NCBI RefSeq assembly: GCF_001981525.1
Contig: NZ_MPSB01000005.1
Span: 124,001 to 188,000 of the forward strand
Source of the DNA: Sphingomonas jeddahensis
GTDB lineage: Bacteria; Pseudomonadota; Alphaproteobacteria; Sphingomonadales; Sphingomonadaceae
Direction: 5' to 3'
Length of the DNA: 64,000 nucleotides
The position numbers and the translations under genes are program-made. The stretch's first letter is position 1; every line of letters begins with the position of its first letter. Shown piece by piece: positions 46,859 to 56,172 of this stretch. The notes beneath the pieces were generated by a model. That model worked only from the letters and a program-made list of their open reading frames with translations, did no database searches and was not told where the DNA came from.

Positions 46859-46863
46859 GAAAC

Positions 46864-47199
46864 TCACTCCGGGCGGAAGGAGAGGGGACGGCCGGCCTTT
46901 TCGTCATGGCCCGACTGGCCTTCGCGGCGGGCGAGCTCTTCGCGAATGTCGTTCAGCGACAGCCCGGCGTCGGCGAGCAGGATGAGCAGGTGGAAGATCA
47001 GGTCGGCCGCCTCGGGTACGATGTCCTTGTCCTCGCCCGAACACGCGGCAATCACCGTCTCCACCGCTTCCTCGCCGAGTTTTTGCGCGATCTTGTGGCG
47101 GCCCTGAAAGAACAGGCTGGCGGTGTAGGAGCGGACGGCAGGGCTGTCCTTGCGGGAACGGATCGTCGCTTCGAGACGGTCGAGAATGTCGTCGGCCAT
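46864..47199 (-). CDS. hisE: Phosphoribosyl-ATP pyrophosphatase
   Basis: A 111-residue HisE, catalysing the second step of histidine biosynthesis (PR-ATP to PR-AMP). It begins MADDILDRLEATIRSRKD; the MazG-type metal motif is KLGEEAVETVIAACSGED plus EAADLIFHLLILL. hisI is not fused and is not in this window. The ATG at 47199 is where homology begins; the open frame runs upstream into the neighbouring gene. Confidence 0.93.
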   Translation of the reverse strand: MADDILDRLEATIRSRKDSPAVRSYTASLFFQGRHKIAQKLGEEAVETVIAACSGEDKDIVPEAADLIFHLLILLADAGLSLNDIREELARREGQSGHDEKAGRPLSFRPE

Positions 47200-47233
47200 A
47201 GGCGACGCGAGGTGCCGCGCGCGCGGGGCGAGG

Positions 47234-47401
47234 TCAACCTTTGCGGTTGCGATTACGCAGCGCACGGCGGGTAAGCCACACGGCAACTGCGGCGACGACG
47301 AACAATGCGACGTCGGACAGCTCGGGGCCGGTGCGAGGGGTGGAGACGGCGGCGCTGGACGCGAGCGCGGGCGTGATCATGAGGGATGACAGCAACAACA
47401 T
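47234..47401 (-). CDS. Small hypothetical protein with signal-like and C-terminal membrane segments
   Basis: A 55-residue frame: a short hydrophobic N-terminus (MLLLSSLMITPALASSAA), a polar stretch TPRTGPELSD, then ALFVVAAVAVWL and a basic end RRALRNRNRKG. Two membrane segments, or a signal peptide plus a C-terminal anchor with an Arg cluster of the kind seen in sorting signals, fit the sequence. The start at 47401 abuts the repeat at 47405, so it has no proper ribosome site; M at 47380 is an alternative. It sits between hisF and hisE on the same strand. Confidence 0.5.
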   Translation of the reverse strand: MLLLSSLMITPALASSAAVSTPRTGPELSDVALFVVAAVAVWLTRRALRNRNRKG

Positions 47402-47404
47402 AGA

Positions 47405-47481
47405 CCGTTCGGGCTGAGCTTGTCGAAGCCCTGCCTTCCTCAAAAAGAAAGTACAGCCCTTCGACAGCTCAGGGCGAACGG
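47405..47481. repeat. Paired inverted repeat, CCGTTCG-GCTGAGCTTG family, copy 2
   Basis: CCGTTCGGGCTGAGCTTGTCG opens and TCGACAGCTCAGGGCGAACGG closes it; about 37 bases separate the arms, including CCTTCCTCAAAAAGAAAG. It matches copy 1 at 3111-3193 in arm sequence and spacing. It lies inside the his cluster between hisF and the 55-residue gene. Confidence 0.8.
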
Positions 47482-47511
47482 TCGTTTAGTCCAGGCGAGC
47501 TTAGCGAACCG

Positions 47512-48273
47512 TCAATGTGTCCGCACGGGCACGCCGGCTCTCGCCAGCGCCGCATGCGCATCGGCAATCGTCGCCTCGCCGAAGTGGAAGATCGAGGCCG
47601 CCAGCACCGCCGAGGCATGCCCGTCCGTCACCCCGCGCACGAGATGGTCGAGGTTGCCCACCCCGCCCGATGCCACCACCGGCACGCTCGTTCGATCAGC
47701 GACTGCGCGGACCAGATCGAGGTCATAGCCATCGCGCGTGCCGTCGCGATCCATCGAGGTGAGCAGGATTTCGCCCGCGCCGAGATCGGCGAGGCGGAGG
47801 GCGTGCGCTATCGCGTCAATGCCCGTCGCGCGGCGACCGCCGTGGGTGAAGACCTCCCAGCCTTCCCCGACGCGCCGCGCATCGACGCTGGCGACACAGC
47901 ACTGGCTGCCGAAGCGCTCGGCAATGTCGGCCACCACCTCGGGCCGCGCGACAGCGGCGGAATTCACCGCCACCTTGTCGGCCCCGGCAAGCAGCAGCGC
48001 ACGCGCATCATCTGCCGTCCGCACACCGCCGCCGACGGTGAGCGGCATGAAACAAACCGCCGCCGTGCGCCTGACGACGTCGAGGATCGTGTCGCGCCCC
48101 TCGTGGCTGGCGGTGATGTCGAGGAAGCAGAGCTCATCGGCACCGGCCGCGTCATAGGCGCGAGCTTGTTCAACCGGATCGCCGGCGTCGATCAGGTCGA
48201 CGAAGTTGACGCCCTTCACCACGCGGCCGTTCGCCACGTCGAGGCAGGGGATGACGCGTGCGCGGACGGTCAT
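47512..48273 (-). CDS. hisF: Imidazole glycerol phosphate synthase cyclase subunit
   Basis: A 253-residue (beta/alpha)8 barrel that forms the cyclase half of IGP synthase with HisH, using ammonia delivered by HisH. Catalytic acids are visible in [15 protein letters not shown] (D11) and [15 protein letters not shown] (D near 130). [11 protein letters not shown] and [11 protein letters not shown] are the phosphate-binding loops. The ATG at 48273 replaces a slightly longer start. A repeat block separates it from hisA upstream. Confidence 0.95.
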   Translation of the reverse strand: MTVRARVIPCLDVANGRVVKGVNFVDLIDAGDPVEQARAYDAAGADELCFLDITASHEGRDTILDVVRRTAAVCFMPLTVGGGVRTADDARALLLAGADKVAVNSAAVARPEVVADIAERFGSQCCVASVDARRVGEGWEVFTHGGRRATGIDAIAHALRLADLGAGEILLTSMDRDGTRDGYDLDLVRAVADRTSVPVVASGGVGNLDHLVRGVTDGHASAVLAASIFHFGEATIADAHAALARAGVPVRTH

Positions 48274-48275
48274 AT

Positions 48276-48317
48276 TCCCCACCCGCTTGCGGGAGGGGTT
48301 AGGGGAGGGGCTGTGTG
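48276..48317. repeat. Palindromic element, CCCGCTTGCGGGAGGGG type
   Basis: TTCCCCACCCGCTTGCGGGAGGGG forms a CCCGC/GCGGG hairpin followed by a G-rich tail TTAGGGGAGGGG. It is the same module as at 49871 and is related to 6449. It lies just upstream of the hisF start and next to the longer element at 48329. Confidence 0.65.
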
Positions 48318-48328
48318 CTGAAGATGTC

Positions 48329-48533
48329 GTTCACGCAAAGGCGCGAAGGCGCGAAGAGAAGAACGGGTTCTCACAGAGAGCGCTGAGCCCGCTGAGATGC
48401 TGCGCTCTCGGGCAGCAAAGCGTTGGAGCCGGAAAGACAATGCCTGCGCGCTGCCGCGCGCGTGCTCTCTCTGTGTTCTCTGCGCTCTTTGTGAGAACCA
48501 CAAATCTTGGCGCCTTCGCACCTTCGCGTGAAC
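48329..48533. repeat. 205-bp imperfect inverted repeat between hisA and hisF
   Basis: GTTCACGCAAAGGCGCGAAG at the left pairs with CTTGGCGCC...CTTCGCGTGAAC at the right, and GGGTTCTCACAGAGAGCGCTG pairs with the right-hand CTCTCTCTGTGTTCTC and GCGCTCTTTGTGAGAACC. The central part has ATGCTGCGCTCTCGG. The whole 205-base stretch can fold as one long stem. It has no reading frame typical of a gene and lies between two his genes on one strand. Confidence 0.75.
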
Positions 48534-48535
48534 CA

Positions 48536-49270
48536 TCACGCCGCCGCCGCCACGTTCAAAGCGGCCGCAAGATCGAGTCGCCCATCGTACAGCGCCCGGC
48601 CGGTGATCACGCCCTCGACCCCGTCGCGGGTGTGCAGCGCAAGGACGTGGATGTCGCTGATACCCTTCACGCCGCCGCTGGCGATCACCGGGATCGACAC
48701 GGCGCGTGCGAGATCAACGGTGGCCTCGACGTTGCACCCTTTCAGCAACCCATCCCGGCCGACGTCGGTGAACAGCAGGGCGGCGACGCCGGCGTCCTCG
48801 AAGCGGCGGGCGAGGTCGACTGCGCTGGTGGTAGAGACATCGGCCCAGCCCTTGGTCGCCACCATGCCGTCGCGCGCGTCCACCGCGACGACGATGCCGC
48901 CCGGGAACGCCGCCGCCATGTCGCGGACGAACTGCGGCTTCTCCAGCGCCGCCGTGCCGATCACGACTCGCGCCACGCCGGCGTCGAACCAAGCTTCCAC
49001 GCTCGCGGGCGTCCGGATGCCGCCGCCGAGCTGGACGTGGCCTGGGAAGCGCTCGACGATCGCACGCACCGCCTCGCCGTTGCGGCTTTCGCCGGCAAAA
49101 GCGCCGTCGAGATCGACCACGTGAAGATGGCCGGCGCCTGCTTCAGCGAAGATCAACGCCTGCGCGGCGGGATCGTCGCCGTAGATGGTGGCGCGGTCCA
49201 TGTCGCCCTCGGCGAGGCGGACGACTTGGCCGGCCTTCAGATCAATGGCGGGGAAGACGATAAGGCTCAT
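48536..49270 (-). CDS. hisA: ProFAR isomerase
   Basis: A 244-residue (beta/alpha)8 isomerase converting ProFAR to PRFAR. FPAIDLKAGQVVRLAEGD carries the first catalytic aspartate, DLDGAFAG and VQLGGGIRT follow, and TDVGRDGLLKGCN the second aspartate. VIASGGVKGISD is the phosphate loop. Its ATG overlaps the hisH stop as ATGA, so it is coupled to hisH. Confidence 0.95.
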   Translation of the reverse strand: MSLIVFPAIDLKAGQVVRLAEGDMDRATIYGDDPAAQALIFAEAGAGHLHVVDLDGAFAGESRNGEAVRAIVERFPGHVQLGGGIRTPASVEAWFDAGVARVVIGTAALEKPQFVRDMAAAFPGGIVVAVDARDGMVATKGWADVSTTSAVDLARRFEDAGVAALLFTDVGRDGLLKGCNVEATVDLARAVSIPVIASGGVKGISDIHVLALHTRDGVEGVITGRALYDGRLDLAAALNVAAAA

Positions 49271-49869
49271 GGACGCCACTTCAGGAAATTGGCGAGCAGA
49301 GCGAGGCCGTAGCGCTGGCTCTTCTCGGGGTGAAACTGGACGCCCACGATATTGTCACGGCCGATCGCGGCGGTGACCGGGCCAGCGTGGTCGGTGCGGG
49401 CGATCACGCCTTCGCCGTCATAGGCGTAGCTGTGAAGGAAATAGGCTTCGCCGGCAGGGATGAGCGAGTGATCGCCGAGCGGCGTTACGTCGTTCCAGCC
49501 CATGTGCGGGACCTTGGCATCACTGCCTGCCGGATCGAGCCGGCGCACGCTGCCTGCGAACCAGCCGAGGCCGCGGTGCTCGCCGAGTTCTTCGCTACGT
49601 TCGGCAAGCAATTGCATGCCGACGCAGACGCCGAGGAACGGCGTGCCTTCATTGAGCACACGCCGGCGCAGCGCCGATTCGAGCCCGTCCACCGCGCGCA
49701 GGTTCGCCGCGCAGGCCCCGAACGCGCCGACGCCGGGGAGGACGATACGATCGGCGCGGGCGATCGCATCGGGATCGGCGGTGATGGTGACGTCGGTTGC
49801 GCCGGCGGCGCGCAGGGCGTTTTCGACCGAGTGGAGGTTGCCTGATTGGATGTCGACGAGGGCAAGCAT
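49267..49869 (-). CDS. hisH: Imidazole glycerol phosphate synthase glutaminase subunit
   Basis: A 200-residue class I glutamine amidotransferase that feeds ammonia to HisF. The nucleophilic cysteine lies in PFLGVCVGMQLLAERSEE, and the His/Glu pair in VGVQFHPEKS. LVDIQSGNLHSVENAL opens the protein as expected. The stop overlaps the hisA start. A repeat lies upstream between it and hisB. Confidence 0.95.
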   Translation of the reverse strand: MLALVDIQSGNLHSVENALRAAGATDVTITADPDAIARADRIVLPGVGAFGACAANLRAVDGLESALRRRVLNEGTPFLGVCVGMQLLAERSEELGEHRGLGWFAGSVRRLDPAGSDAKVPHMGWNDVTPLGDHSLIPAGEAYFLHSYAYDGEGVIARTDHAGPVTAAIGRDNIVGVQFHPEKSQRYGLALLANFLKWRP

Positions 49870-49870
49870 C

Positions 49871-49972
49871 TATTTCCCTTCCCGCTTGCGGGAAGGGTTA
49901 GGGGTGGGCGTGTCGACGGGCGCTGTGGCTTTGACGGACCCGCCCGCGTCGCCTCCACCAGGCGGGAAGGGA
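49871..49972. repeat. Palindromic element, CCTTCCCGCTTGCGGGAAGG type
   Basis: CCCTTCCCGCTTGCGGGAAGGG is a near-perfect hairpin followed by TTAGGGGTGGGCGTG; about 75 bases later a second arm, CACCAGGCGGGAAGGG, appears. Same module as 48276-48317. It fills the hisB-hisH gap. Confidence 0.7.
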
Positions 49973-49973
49973 G

Positions 49974-50561
49974 TCACAGTACGCCTTTCGTGGAGGGAAT
50001 CGCGTCGGCCTTGCGCGGATCGATCTCGATTGCCTGGCGCAGCGCGCGGGCGAGACCCTTGAAGGCGCTTTCGGCGATATGATGATTGTTCTCGCCGTGC
50101 AGCGTTTCGACATGCAGCGTGATTCCAGCGGCTTGCGCAAAGCTGTGAAACCAGTGTTTGAACATCTCAGTGTCCATCTCGCCGAGCCGCTTCTGGCTGA
50201 ACTCGGTCTTCCATACGAGCCACGGCCGGCCCGAAATGTCGAGCGCGACGCGCGTCAGCGTCTCGTCCATCGGGGAGAGCGCGTCGCCGTAGCGGCGGAT
50301 GCCACGCTTGTCGCCGAGCGCCTGGGCCACCGCCTCGCCGATCGCGATGCCGGTATCCTCCACGGTGTGATGCTGATCGATGTGGAGATCGCCGACGGTT
50401 TCCACGTCGAGATCGATCAGCGAGTGGCGCGACAGTTGCTCCAGCATGTGATCGAAGAAACCGACGCCGGTCGACACGCGGTAGCTGCCGGTGCCGTCGA
50501 GATTGACGGTGACCGCAATCTTGGTTTCGCTGGTGTCGCGGCGGATCGTGGCGGTGCGCAT
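49974..50561 (-). CDS. hisB: Imidazoleglycerol-phosphate dehydratase
   Basis: A 195-residue monofunctional IGP dehydratase, without the phosphatase domain fused in E. coli HisB. Manganese ligands are in [31 protein letters not shown], and [21 protein letters not shown]. The ATG at 50561 begins [12 protein letters not shown]; the frame is open to 50651. It heads the visible leftward his cluster (B, H, A, F, E). hisG, hisD and hisC are elsewhere. Confidence 0.95.
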   Translation of the reverse strand: MRTATIRRDTSETKIAVTVNLDGTGSYRVSTGVGFFDHMLEQLSRHSLIDLDVETVGDLHIDQHHTVEDTGIAIGEAVAQALGDKRGIRRYGDALSPMDETLTRVALDISGRPWLVWKTEFSQKRLGEMDTEMFKHWFHSFAQAAGITLHVETLHGENNHHIAESAFKGLARALRQAIEIDPRKADAIPSTKGVL

Positions 50562-50635
50562 GGCGCGAGCACATAGCGGAGCCGCGACGCCATGCAATCT
50601 TGACCAAGCGTTTGGGGCCGCTACCCATGTAACAA

Positions 50636-51118
50636 ATGGACGACCAAGCACCCGATAGCCTGATTCCGTACGACGAGATCGTGCAGGAGGCCCTGCGCGC
50701 CGTTGTTGGTCGCGTCCTTGGGTCGGTGGCGACCGGCGGCGGGCTGCCGGGCGAGCATCATTTCTACATCACCTTCAAGACGCATGCGGCGGGGGTCGAT
50801 ATTCCGCAGCGGCTGATCGAGCGCTTTCCTGATGAAATGACGATCGTGCTGCAGAACCGCTTCTGGGATCTGACGGTGGATGCCGAGCGATTCTCGGTCG
50901 GCCTCAGCTTCAACCAGGTGCCGTCCAAGCTGGTGATTCCCTATTCGGCGATCACCGGCTTCCACGATCCGGCGGTCAACTTCGAGTTGCGCTTTCAGGC
51001 GACTGAGGGGCCGGACGAGGGGCCCGAGCCGCACGATCCGGCGGAGAATGACGGCTCTCCCGCTGGCGCCGAGGATGGCTCCAACGTGGTCAGCGTGGAT
51101 TTCAAGCGGAAGAAATAG
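50636..51118 (+). CDS. sspB: SspB-like ClpXP adaptor protein (alphaproteobacterial type)
   Basis: A 160-residue adaptor that delivers ssrA-tagged proteins to Clp[41 protein letters not shown] is the peptide-binding fold, followed by [21 protein letters not shown]. After a flexible acidic linker the C-terminus ends [10 protein letters not shown], which resembles the ClpX-docking tail of family members. It is transcribed divergently from hisB (75 bases between starts). Confidence 0.92.
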   Translation: MDDQAPDSLIPYDEIVQEALRAVVGRVLGSVATGGGLPGEHHFYITFKTHAAGVDIPQRLIERFPDEMTIVLQNRFWDLTVDAERFSVGLSFNQVPSKLVIPYSAITGFHDPAVNFELRFQATEGPDEGPEPHDPAENDGSPAGAEDGSNVVSVDFKRKK

Positions 51119-51210
51119 CCGAACCTCGCGGGCCGGTTCGCCCCGGCTCGCGTGCAACCGAACCGATCTTCCATCGCTTGAACCCGCAAACTTCCGCGGG
51201 ATGAACAGCC

Positions 51211-52599
<1,389 letters not shown>

Positions 52600-52642
52600 T
52601 CGACGGCGGCGTGGTTGTTGGGCCGTAACGAAAGGATTTTAC

Positions 52643-52858
52643 ATGCTTCGGTCCATCATCGGCGCTCTTGTGGGCAAGGAAATCGATCAGCGCGACGGCC
52701 GTGGCGGGCTGAAGGGGGCAGCGATCGGAATGCTGGCGGCGCGCGCGGTGACGCGCACGGGGCCACTGGGTCTGCTGCTTGGCGGCGGCTATGTCGCCAA
52801 GAAGATGTACGATCGCCGCCGCGCATCGAAAGGCATGGCCGGGCGCGGGGTGCGGTGA
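52643..52858 (+). CDS. Small conserved-looking hypothetical protein
   Basis: A 71-residue protein with AAAGGA and ATG at good spacing. The sequence starts MLRSIIGALVGKEIDQRDGRGG and continues with GAAIGMLAARAVTRTGPLGLLLGGGYVAKKMYDRRR, which looks like one membrane-associated segment with a basic tail. No enzyme motif is visible. It follows fumC by 43 bases and may be its co-transcribed partner. Confidence 0.6.
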   Translation: MLRSIIGALVGKEIDQRDGRGGLKGAAIGMLAARAVTRTGPLGLLLGGGYVAKKMYDRRRASKGMAGRGVR

Positions 52859-52886
52859 TCGCACGCTCGGACTCCCAGTTCATTTT

Positions 52887-52981
52887 CGTCATCCTCGCGT
52901 AGGCGGGGATTCATAGACGCGAAAGCTTGCGATAGAGCCGGAACGTCGGCGCATATGGATCCCGCCTACGCGGGAATGACG
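52887..52981. repeat. Paired inverted repeat, GTCATCCTCGCG type, copy 2
   Basis: CGTCATCCTCGCGTAGGCGGGGATTC opens and ATATGGATCCCGCCTACGCGGGAATGACG closes; the internal word ATAGACGC and the GCATATGGATC boundary match copy 1 at 21347-21441. It fills the gap before gmk. Confidence 0.85.
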
Positions 52982-53036
52982 CAGAGTTGGACAAACCAAT
53001 CTTGACGCTCGCGCCCTCCGCGCGGCACTAGCGCGC

Positions 53037-53705
53037 ATGCCCGCTTCCACCCCGACCGATCCGCACGGCTTTCGCCGGCGCGGCGTGCTGTTCGTCCTGT
53101 CCTCGCCCTCAGGCGCCGGAAAATCGACGATCGCGAAGAAGCTGCTCGCCGCGGAGCCCGAGCTGTCTATGTCGGTTTCCTACACCACCCGCGCGCCGCG
53201 ACCGGGCGAGGTGGATGGCAAGGATTATCACTTCGTTTCGCTGGATCGCTTTCGCGAAATGGCGAACAATCACGAATTCCTCGAATGGGCGCACGTCTTC
53301 GACAATCGTTACGGCACGCCCAAGGCCGATGTCTTCCATACGCTTAGCGAGGGGAAGGACATCCTGTTCGACATCGACTGGCAGGGCGCGCAACAGCTTC
53401 ATCAGCTCGCCGGGGGTGATGTGGTGCGCGTGTTCATCCTGCCGCCATCGATGGCGATCCTGCGGGACCGGCTGGAGAAGCGTGCGACGGACAGTCAGGG
53501 TGTGATCGATGCTCGCATGGCGCGCGCAGCAAACGAGGTAAGCCATTGGGATGGCTATGATTACGTCCTGGTCAACGACGATCTCGAACATTGCTTCGAG
53601 TGCGTGCGGATGATCCTGGCTGCCGAGCGCCTGAAGCGTTCACGGCAGACCGGGATCATCGGGTTCATCCGCAGTCTGCTGAAAGCGGGCGGTTCAGCGG
53701 AGTAA
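53037..53705 (+). CDS. gmk: Guanylate kinase
   Basis: A 222-residue GMP kinase (ATP + GMP to ADP + GDP). The P-loop SSPSGAGKST is at residues 22-31, SYTTRAPRPGEVDGKDYHFV is the GMP-binding region, and DIDWQGAQQL and RLEKR are further family blocks. The C-terminus is slightly longer than E. coli Gmk. The last 12 bases overlap the end of a convergent gene. Confidence 0.95.
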   Translation: MPASTPTDPHGFRRRGVLFVLSSPSGAGKSTIAKKLLAAEPELSMSVSYTTRAPRPGEVDGKDYHFVSLDRFREMANNHEFLEWAHVFDNRYGTPKADVFHTLSEGKDILFDIDWQGAQQLHQLAGGDVVRVFILPPSMAILRDRLEKRATDSQGVIDARMARAANEVSHWDGYDYVLVNDDLEHCFECVRMILAAERLKRSRQTGIIGFIRSLLKAGGSAE

Positions 53706-54377
53706 GTGTAGAAAGCGCACTGCCGCGTCGAAGTCGCGGCGTTTCGCGGCGCTTGCCTCCGCGGCGATCGGATCTTCGCCCCATTGTTCCGCCTGCCAGG
53801 TCTCGTCGATTGTCGCCGCGGTCCATAGGGCGTCGGCGTCGATCGCGCCCTCCGCCAACGCGAGCGCGCCGACCAGCGAGCCAGAGATGGTGACGATCGG
53901 CTGAAGCGCCACAAGGGCGAACGGCGGACGGTTTGCGAGCGCGGTGCCGAGGCGCGCCACCGTTGCCGGAGGCTGCGGTTGATGCATCAATCCGCTGACC
54001 GTCACGAAGTGAACGTCGTAGCGATCGCGTGCCCAATCGAGCAGCGGGTCCCACGCGGCCTTTTCGCGCTCGATCAGTTCGGCCGGAGAATCCGCGCGAT
54101 AGTAGAAAAGGTCGCTTTCCGCATAAGCGGCCATGCCAGCAGCAAAGGCGGTCGGATCAGGCACGACTCGGTCGATCGCGGCATTGGCGAGCCCGGTGAG
54201 CGGCATGGCGCGTGGATCGAGCGTTTCGCCCACTGCGCGCCATTCCGCCGCAACGGCTTCCGCCAAGGCGGTCGCAGGGAGAGCGAGCGGTGCGCGGCCG
54301 GGGGTGCGCACAGGACGATCATCGAGGCGGATTGCGCCTTCTCCATCCACCGAAACTTCTTTCCAGAAGCGCTTCAT
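53694..54377 (-). CDS. ATP12-like F1F0 ATP synthase assembly chaperone
   Basis: A 227-residue protein of the ATP12 family, which in mitochondria and alphaproteobacteria helps assembly of the F1 alpha subunit. MKRFWKEVSVDGEGAIRLDDRPVRTPG opens it, and DLFYYRADSPAELIEREKAAWDPLLDWA near residue 90 is the family core. The ATG at 54377 overlaps the stop of the upstream gene as ATGA. An ATG six codons upstream has no ribosome site. Confidence 0.88.
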   Translation of the reverse strand: MKRFWKEVSVDGEGAIRLDDRPVRTPGRAPLALPATALAEAVAAEWRAVGETLDPRAMPLTGLANAAIDRVVPDPTAFAAGMAAYAESDLFYYRADSPAELIEREKAAWDPLLDWARDRYDVHFVTVSGLMHQPQPPATVARLGTALANRPPFALVALQPIVTISGSLVGALALAEGAIDADALWTAATIDETWQAEQWGEDPIAAEASAAKRRDFDAAVRFLHLLR

Positions 54378-54586
54378 TCTGTTGGGCTTTTCCATCGATG
54401 AGCAAGGGCGCGCGGCAGCACCGCCATGGTCCAGAGCGAGACGAGCACGACGGCGCCGCCGAGCAGCTTGCGCCCGGTCTCCTGACCTTGCGCCAGCAGA
54501 AGGACGCCGATCACCGCCGCCATCGCCGTCACCAGTCGGATAAGCACCAGTGCGAGCCAGCGCGGGCGAGCAGGGTCGGTTGCCAT
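54374..54586 (-). CDS. Small membrane protein coupled to the ATP12-like gene
   Basis: A 70-residue protein with two hydrophobic stretches, ALVLIRLVTAMAAVIGVLLLAQG and LLGGAVVLVSLWTMAVLPRAL, and short basic ends. The stop overlaps the ATP12-like start (ATGA), which strongly suggests a real, translated gene. No family was recognised with confidence. Confidence 0.6.
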   Translation of the reverse strand: MATDPARPRWLALVLIRLVTAMAAVIGVLLLAQGQETGRKLLGGAVVLVSLWTMAVLPRALAHRWKSPTE

Positions 54587-54687
54587 AGCACGTCTATGAA
54601 CGATGCGTGCGTGTGGCGCCAGTCGCGACCAGCCGGTGGCATGGCGCGCCCAAATGGCCGGCAACCTCTTGGTTACAGATCATCTTT

Positions 54688-54981
54688 ATGGTTTATCAGC
54701 AGGACATAGCGAGAGCGGGCCCGGGGGGGCAGGCCTCAGCCTTACGAGATCTGGAAGCGGGAACGGCGATGGTTGGCGCGGCAGTTTTTGTTTATGGTTT
54801 GTTGGTGAGCTTCATCTTCTCGGGCGCGTCGCGGAATGCGAAATTGCGCCGCCCGAACCCGCCAGTGCTGGATTATGTCGGCTATGTCCTCTGCGGGATC
54901 ACCGCGGGCGCCTCGCTGGTCCTGTTTGCGCATGCGGCGGGTTCGTCGGTCGGCATGCCGCTGCTGGCGCTTACCGTTTAA
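54688..54981 (+). CDS. Hypothetical small membrane protein
   Basis: A 97-residue frame starting MVYQQDIARAG. Hydrophobic stretches MVGAAVFVYGLLVSFIF and YVGYVLCGITAGASLVLFAHAAG indicate two membrane helices. An internal ATG at 54769 could be the real start. No convincing ribosome site is visible at either, and no family was recognised. It is divergent from the 70-residue gene. Confidence 0.45.
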   Translation: MVYQQDIARAGPGGQASALRDLEAGTAMVGAAVFVYGLLVSFIFSGASRNAKLRRPNPPVLDYVGYVLCGITAGASLVLFAHAAGSSVGMPLLALTV

Positions 54982-55074
54982 GAGAATTTTAGGCGCATTT
55001 TTCGGCGAAGACTCCCGCCCGATCGCGGATAGATCGGGCGGATTTCGGCGATGATCGGCGATCCCCGGCAATAA

Positions 55075-56172
55075 TCAGCCAGTTCGATCCCCACGCCCGC
55101 GCCGTTCGCCGCGACGGGCCTTGCGGACCTGTTTGGCGTGCGCGCGCGCCTTGGCCTTGCGATCCTCGCGGGTCGGTTCGGGCCGGGTGTCCATTGGCAT
55201 CATTTCGCCGGACATTTCCTCGAACCCGAGACCCTTGAGGCTTTCCGCAAAGTGCGTGGGCAGGGAGGCGGTGACGTCGATCTCGCCGCCGTCGGGATGA
55301 TCCACGCGGATGCGCCGGGCGTGGAGGTGCATCTTGCGGCTGATTCCGCCAGTAAGAAAGGCGGCGGGGCCGCCGTACTTGCCATCACCAACGATCGGGT
55401 GCCCGATCGCGGCCATGTGGACGCGCAACTGGTGCGTGCGGCCGGTGAACGGCTGGAGCTCGACCCAGCACGCGCGGTTGCCGGCGCGCTCGATCACGCG
55501 GTAGCGGCTGCGCGCGGGCTGGCCGTTCTCCTCATCGACATGCATCTTCTCGCCGCCGGTGCCGGGCTGCTTGGCGATCGGCAGGTCGACCGTGCCGTCA
55601 TCGATCGACGGCACACCGACGACCAGCGCCCAATAGACCTTCTTGGCGGTACGGCTGGAGAAGGATTTGGCGAAGAAGGCCGCGGCGCGTGCCGAACGCG
55701 CCACGAGCAGCGCGCCCGACGTATCCTTGTCGAGCCGGTGGACCAGCTTGGGCCGGCCTTCCGATTCGAACTGAAGCGCGTCGAGCAGGCCATCGACGTG
55801 CGCGGTCGTCTTGGTGCCGCCCTGCGTTGCGAGACCCGGCGGCTTGTTGAGGACGAAGGCGGCGGCATCGCGGTGGATCACCATTTCACGCGCAAAGGCG
55901 ATTTCATCTTCGCTGAGCGGGGGGCGTTCGCGCTTCGGCCTCGCACCTGTATTGACGCGTTCCGGCTCAGGCGGGGGCAGGCGGAGCACCTGGCCGGCGC
56001 TGATGCGATCACCGGGCCCGACTCGCGCGCCGTCCAGCCGCAACTGTCCAGTGCGCGCCCATTTTGCGACGGTGGTAAAGCTGACGTCGGGCAAGTGCCG
56101 CTTGCACCAGCGATCGACGCGAATGCCGTCGTCATCATAGCCGACGGTGAACTGGCGAGCGGTATCGGTCAT
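55075..56172 (-). CDS. RluC/RluD-type 23S rRNA pseudouridine synthase
   Basis: A 365-residue pseudouridine synthase. Residues 15-70 form an S4-like RNA-binding domain (VDRWCKRHLPDVSFTTVAKWARTGQLR). The catalytic aspartate D148 is in LVHRLDKDTSGALLVA, and LQPFTGRTHQLRVHMAAIGHPIVGD is the motif III block. The C-terminal tail is rich in Arg and Lys (KAKARAHAKQVRKARRGERRG). RluC versus RluD target cannot be decided. Its ATG overlaps the crcB stop as ATGA. Confidence 0.92.
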   Translation of the reverse strand: MTDTARQFTVGYDDDGIRVDRWCKRHLPDVSFTTVAKWARTGQLRLDGARVGPGDRISAGQVLRLPPPEPERVNTGARPKRERPPLSEDEIAFAREMVIHRDAAAFVLNKPPGLATQGGTKTTAHVDGLLDALQFESEGRPKLVHRLDKDTSGALLVARSARAAAFFAKSFSSRTAKKVYWALVVGVPSIDDGTVDLPIAKQPGTGGEKMHVDEENGQPARSRYRVIERAGNRACWVELQPFTGRTHQLRVHMAAIGHPIVGDGKYGGPAAFLTGGISRKMHLHARRIRVDHPDGGEIDVTASLPTHFAESLKGLGFEEMSGEMMPMDTRPEPTREDRKAKARAHAKQVRKARRGERRGRGDRTG

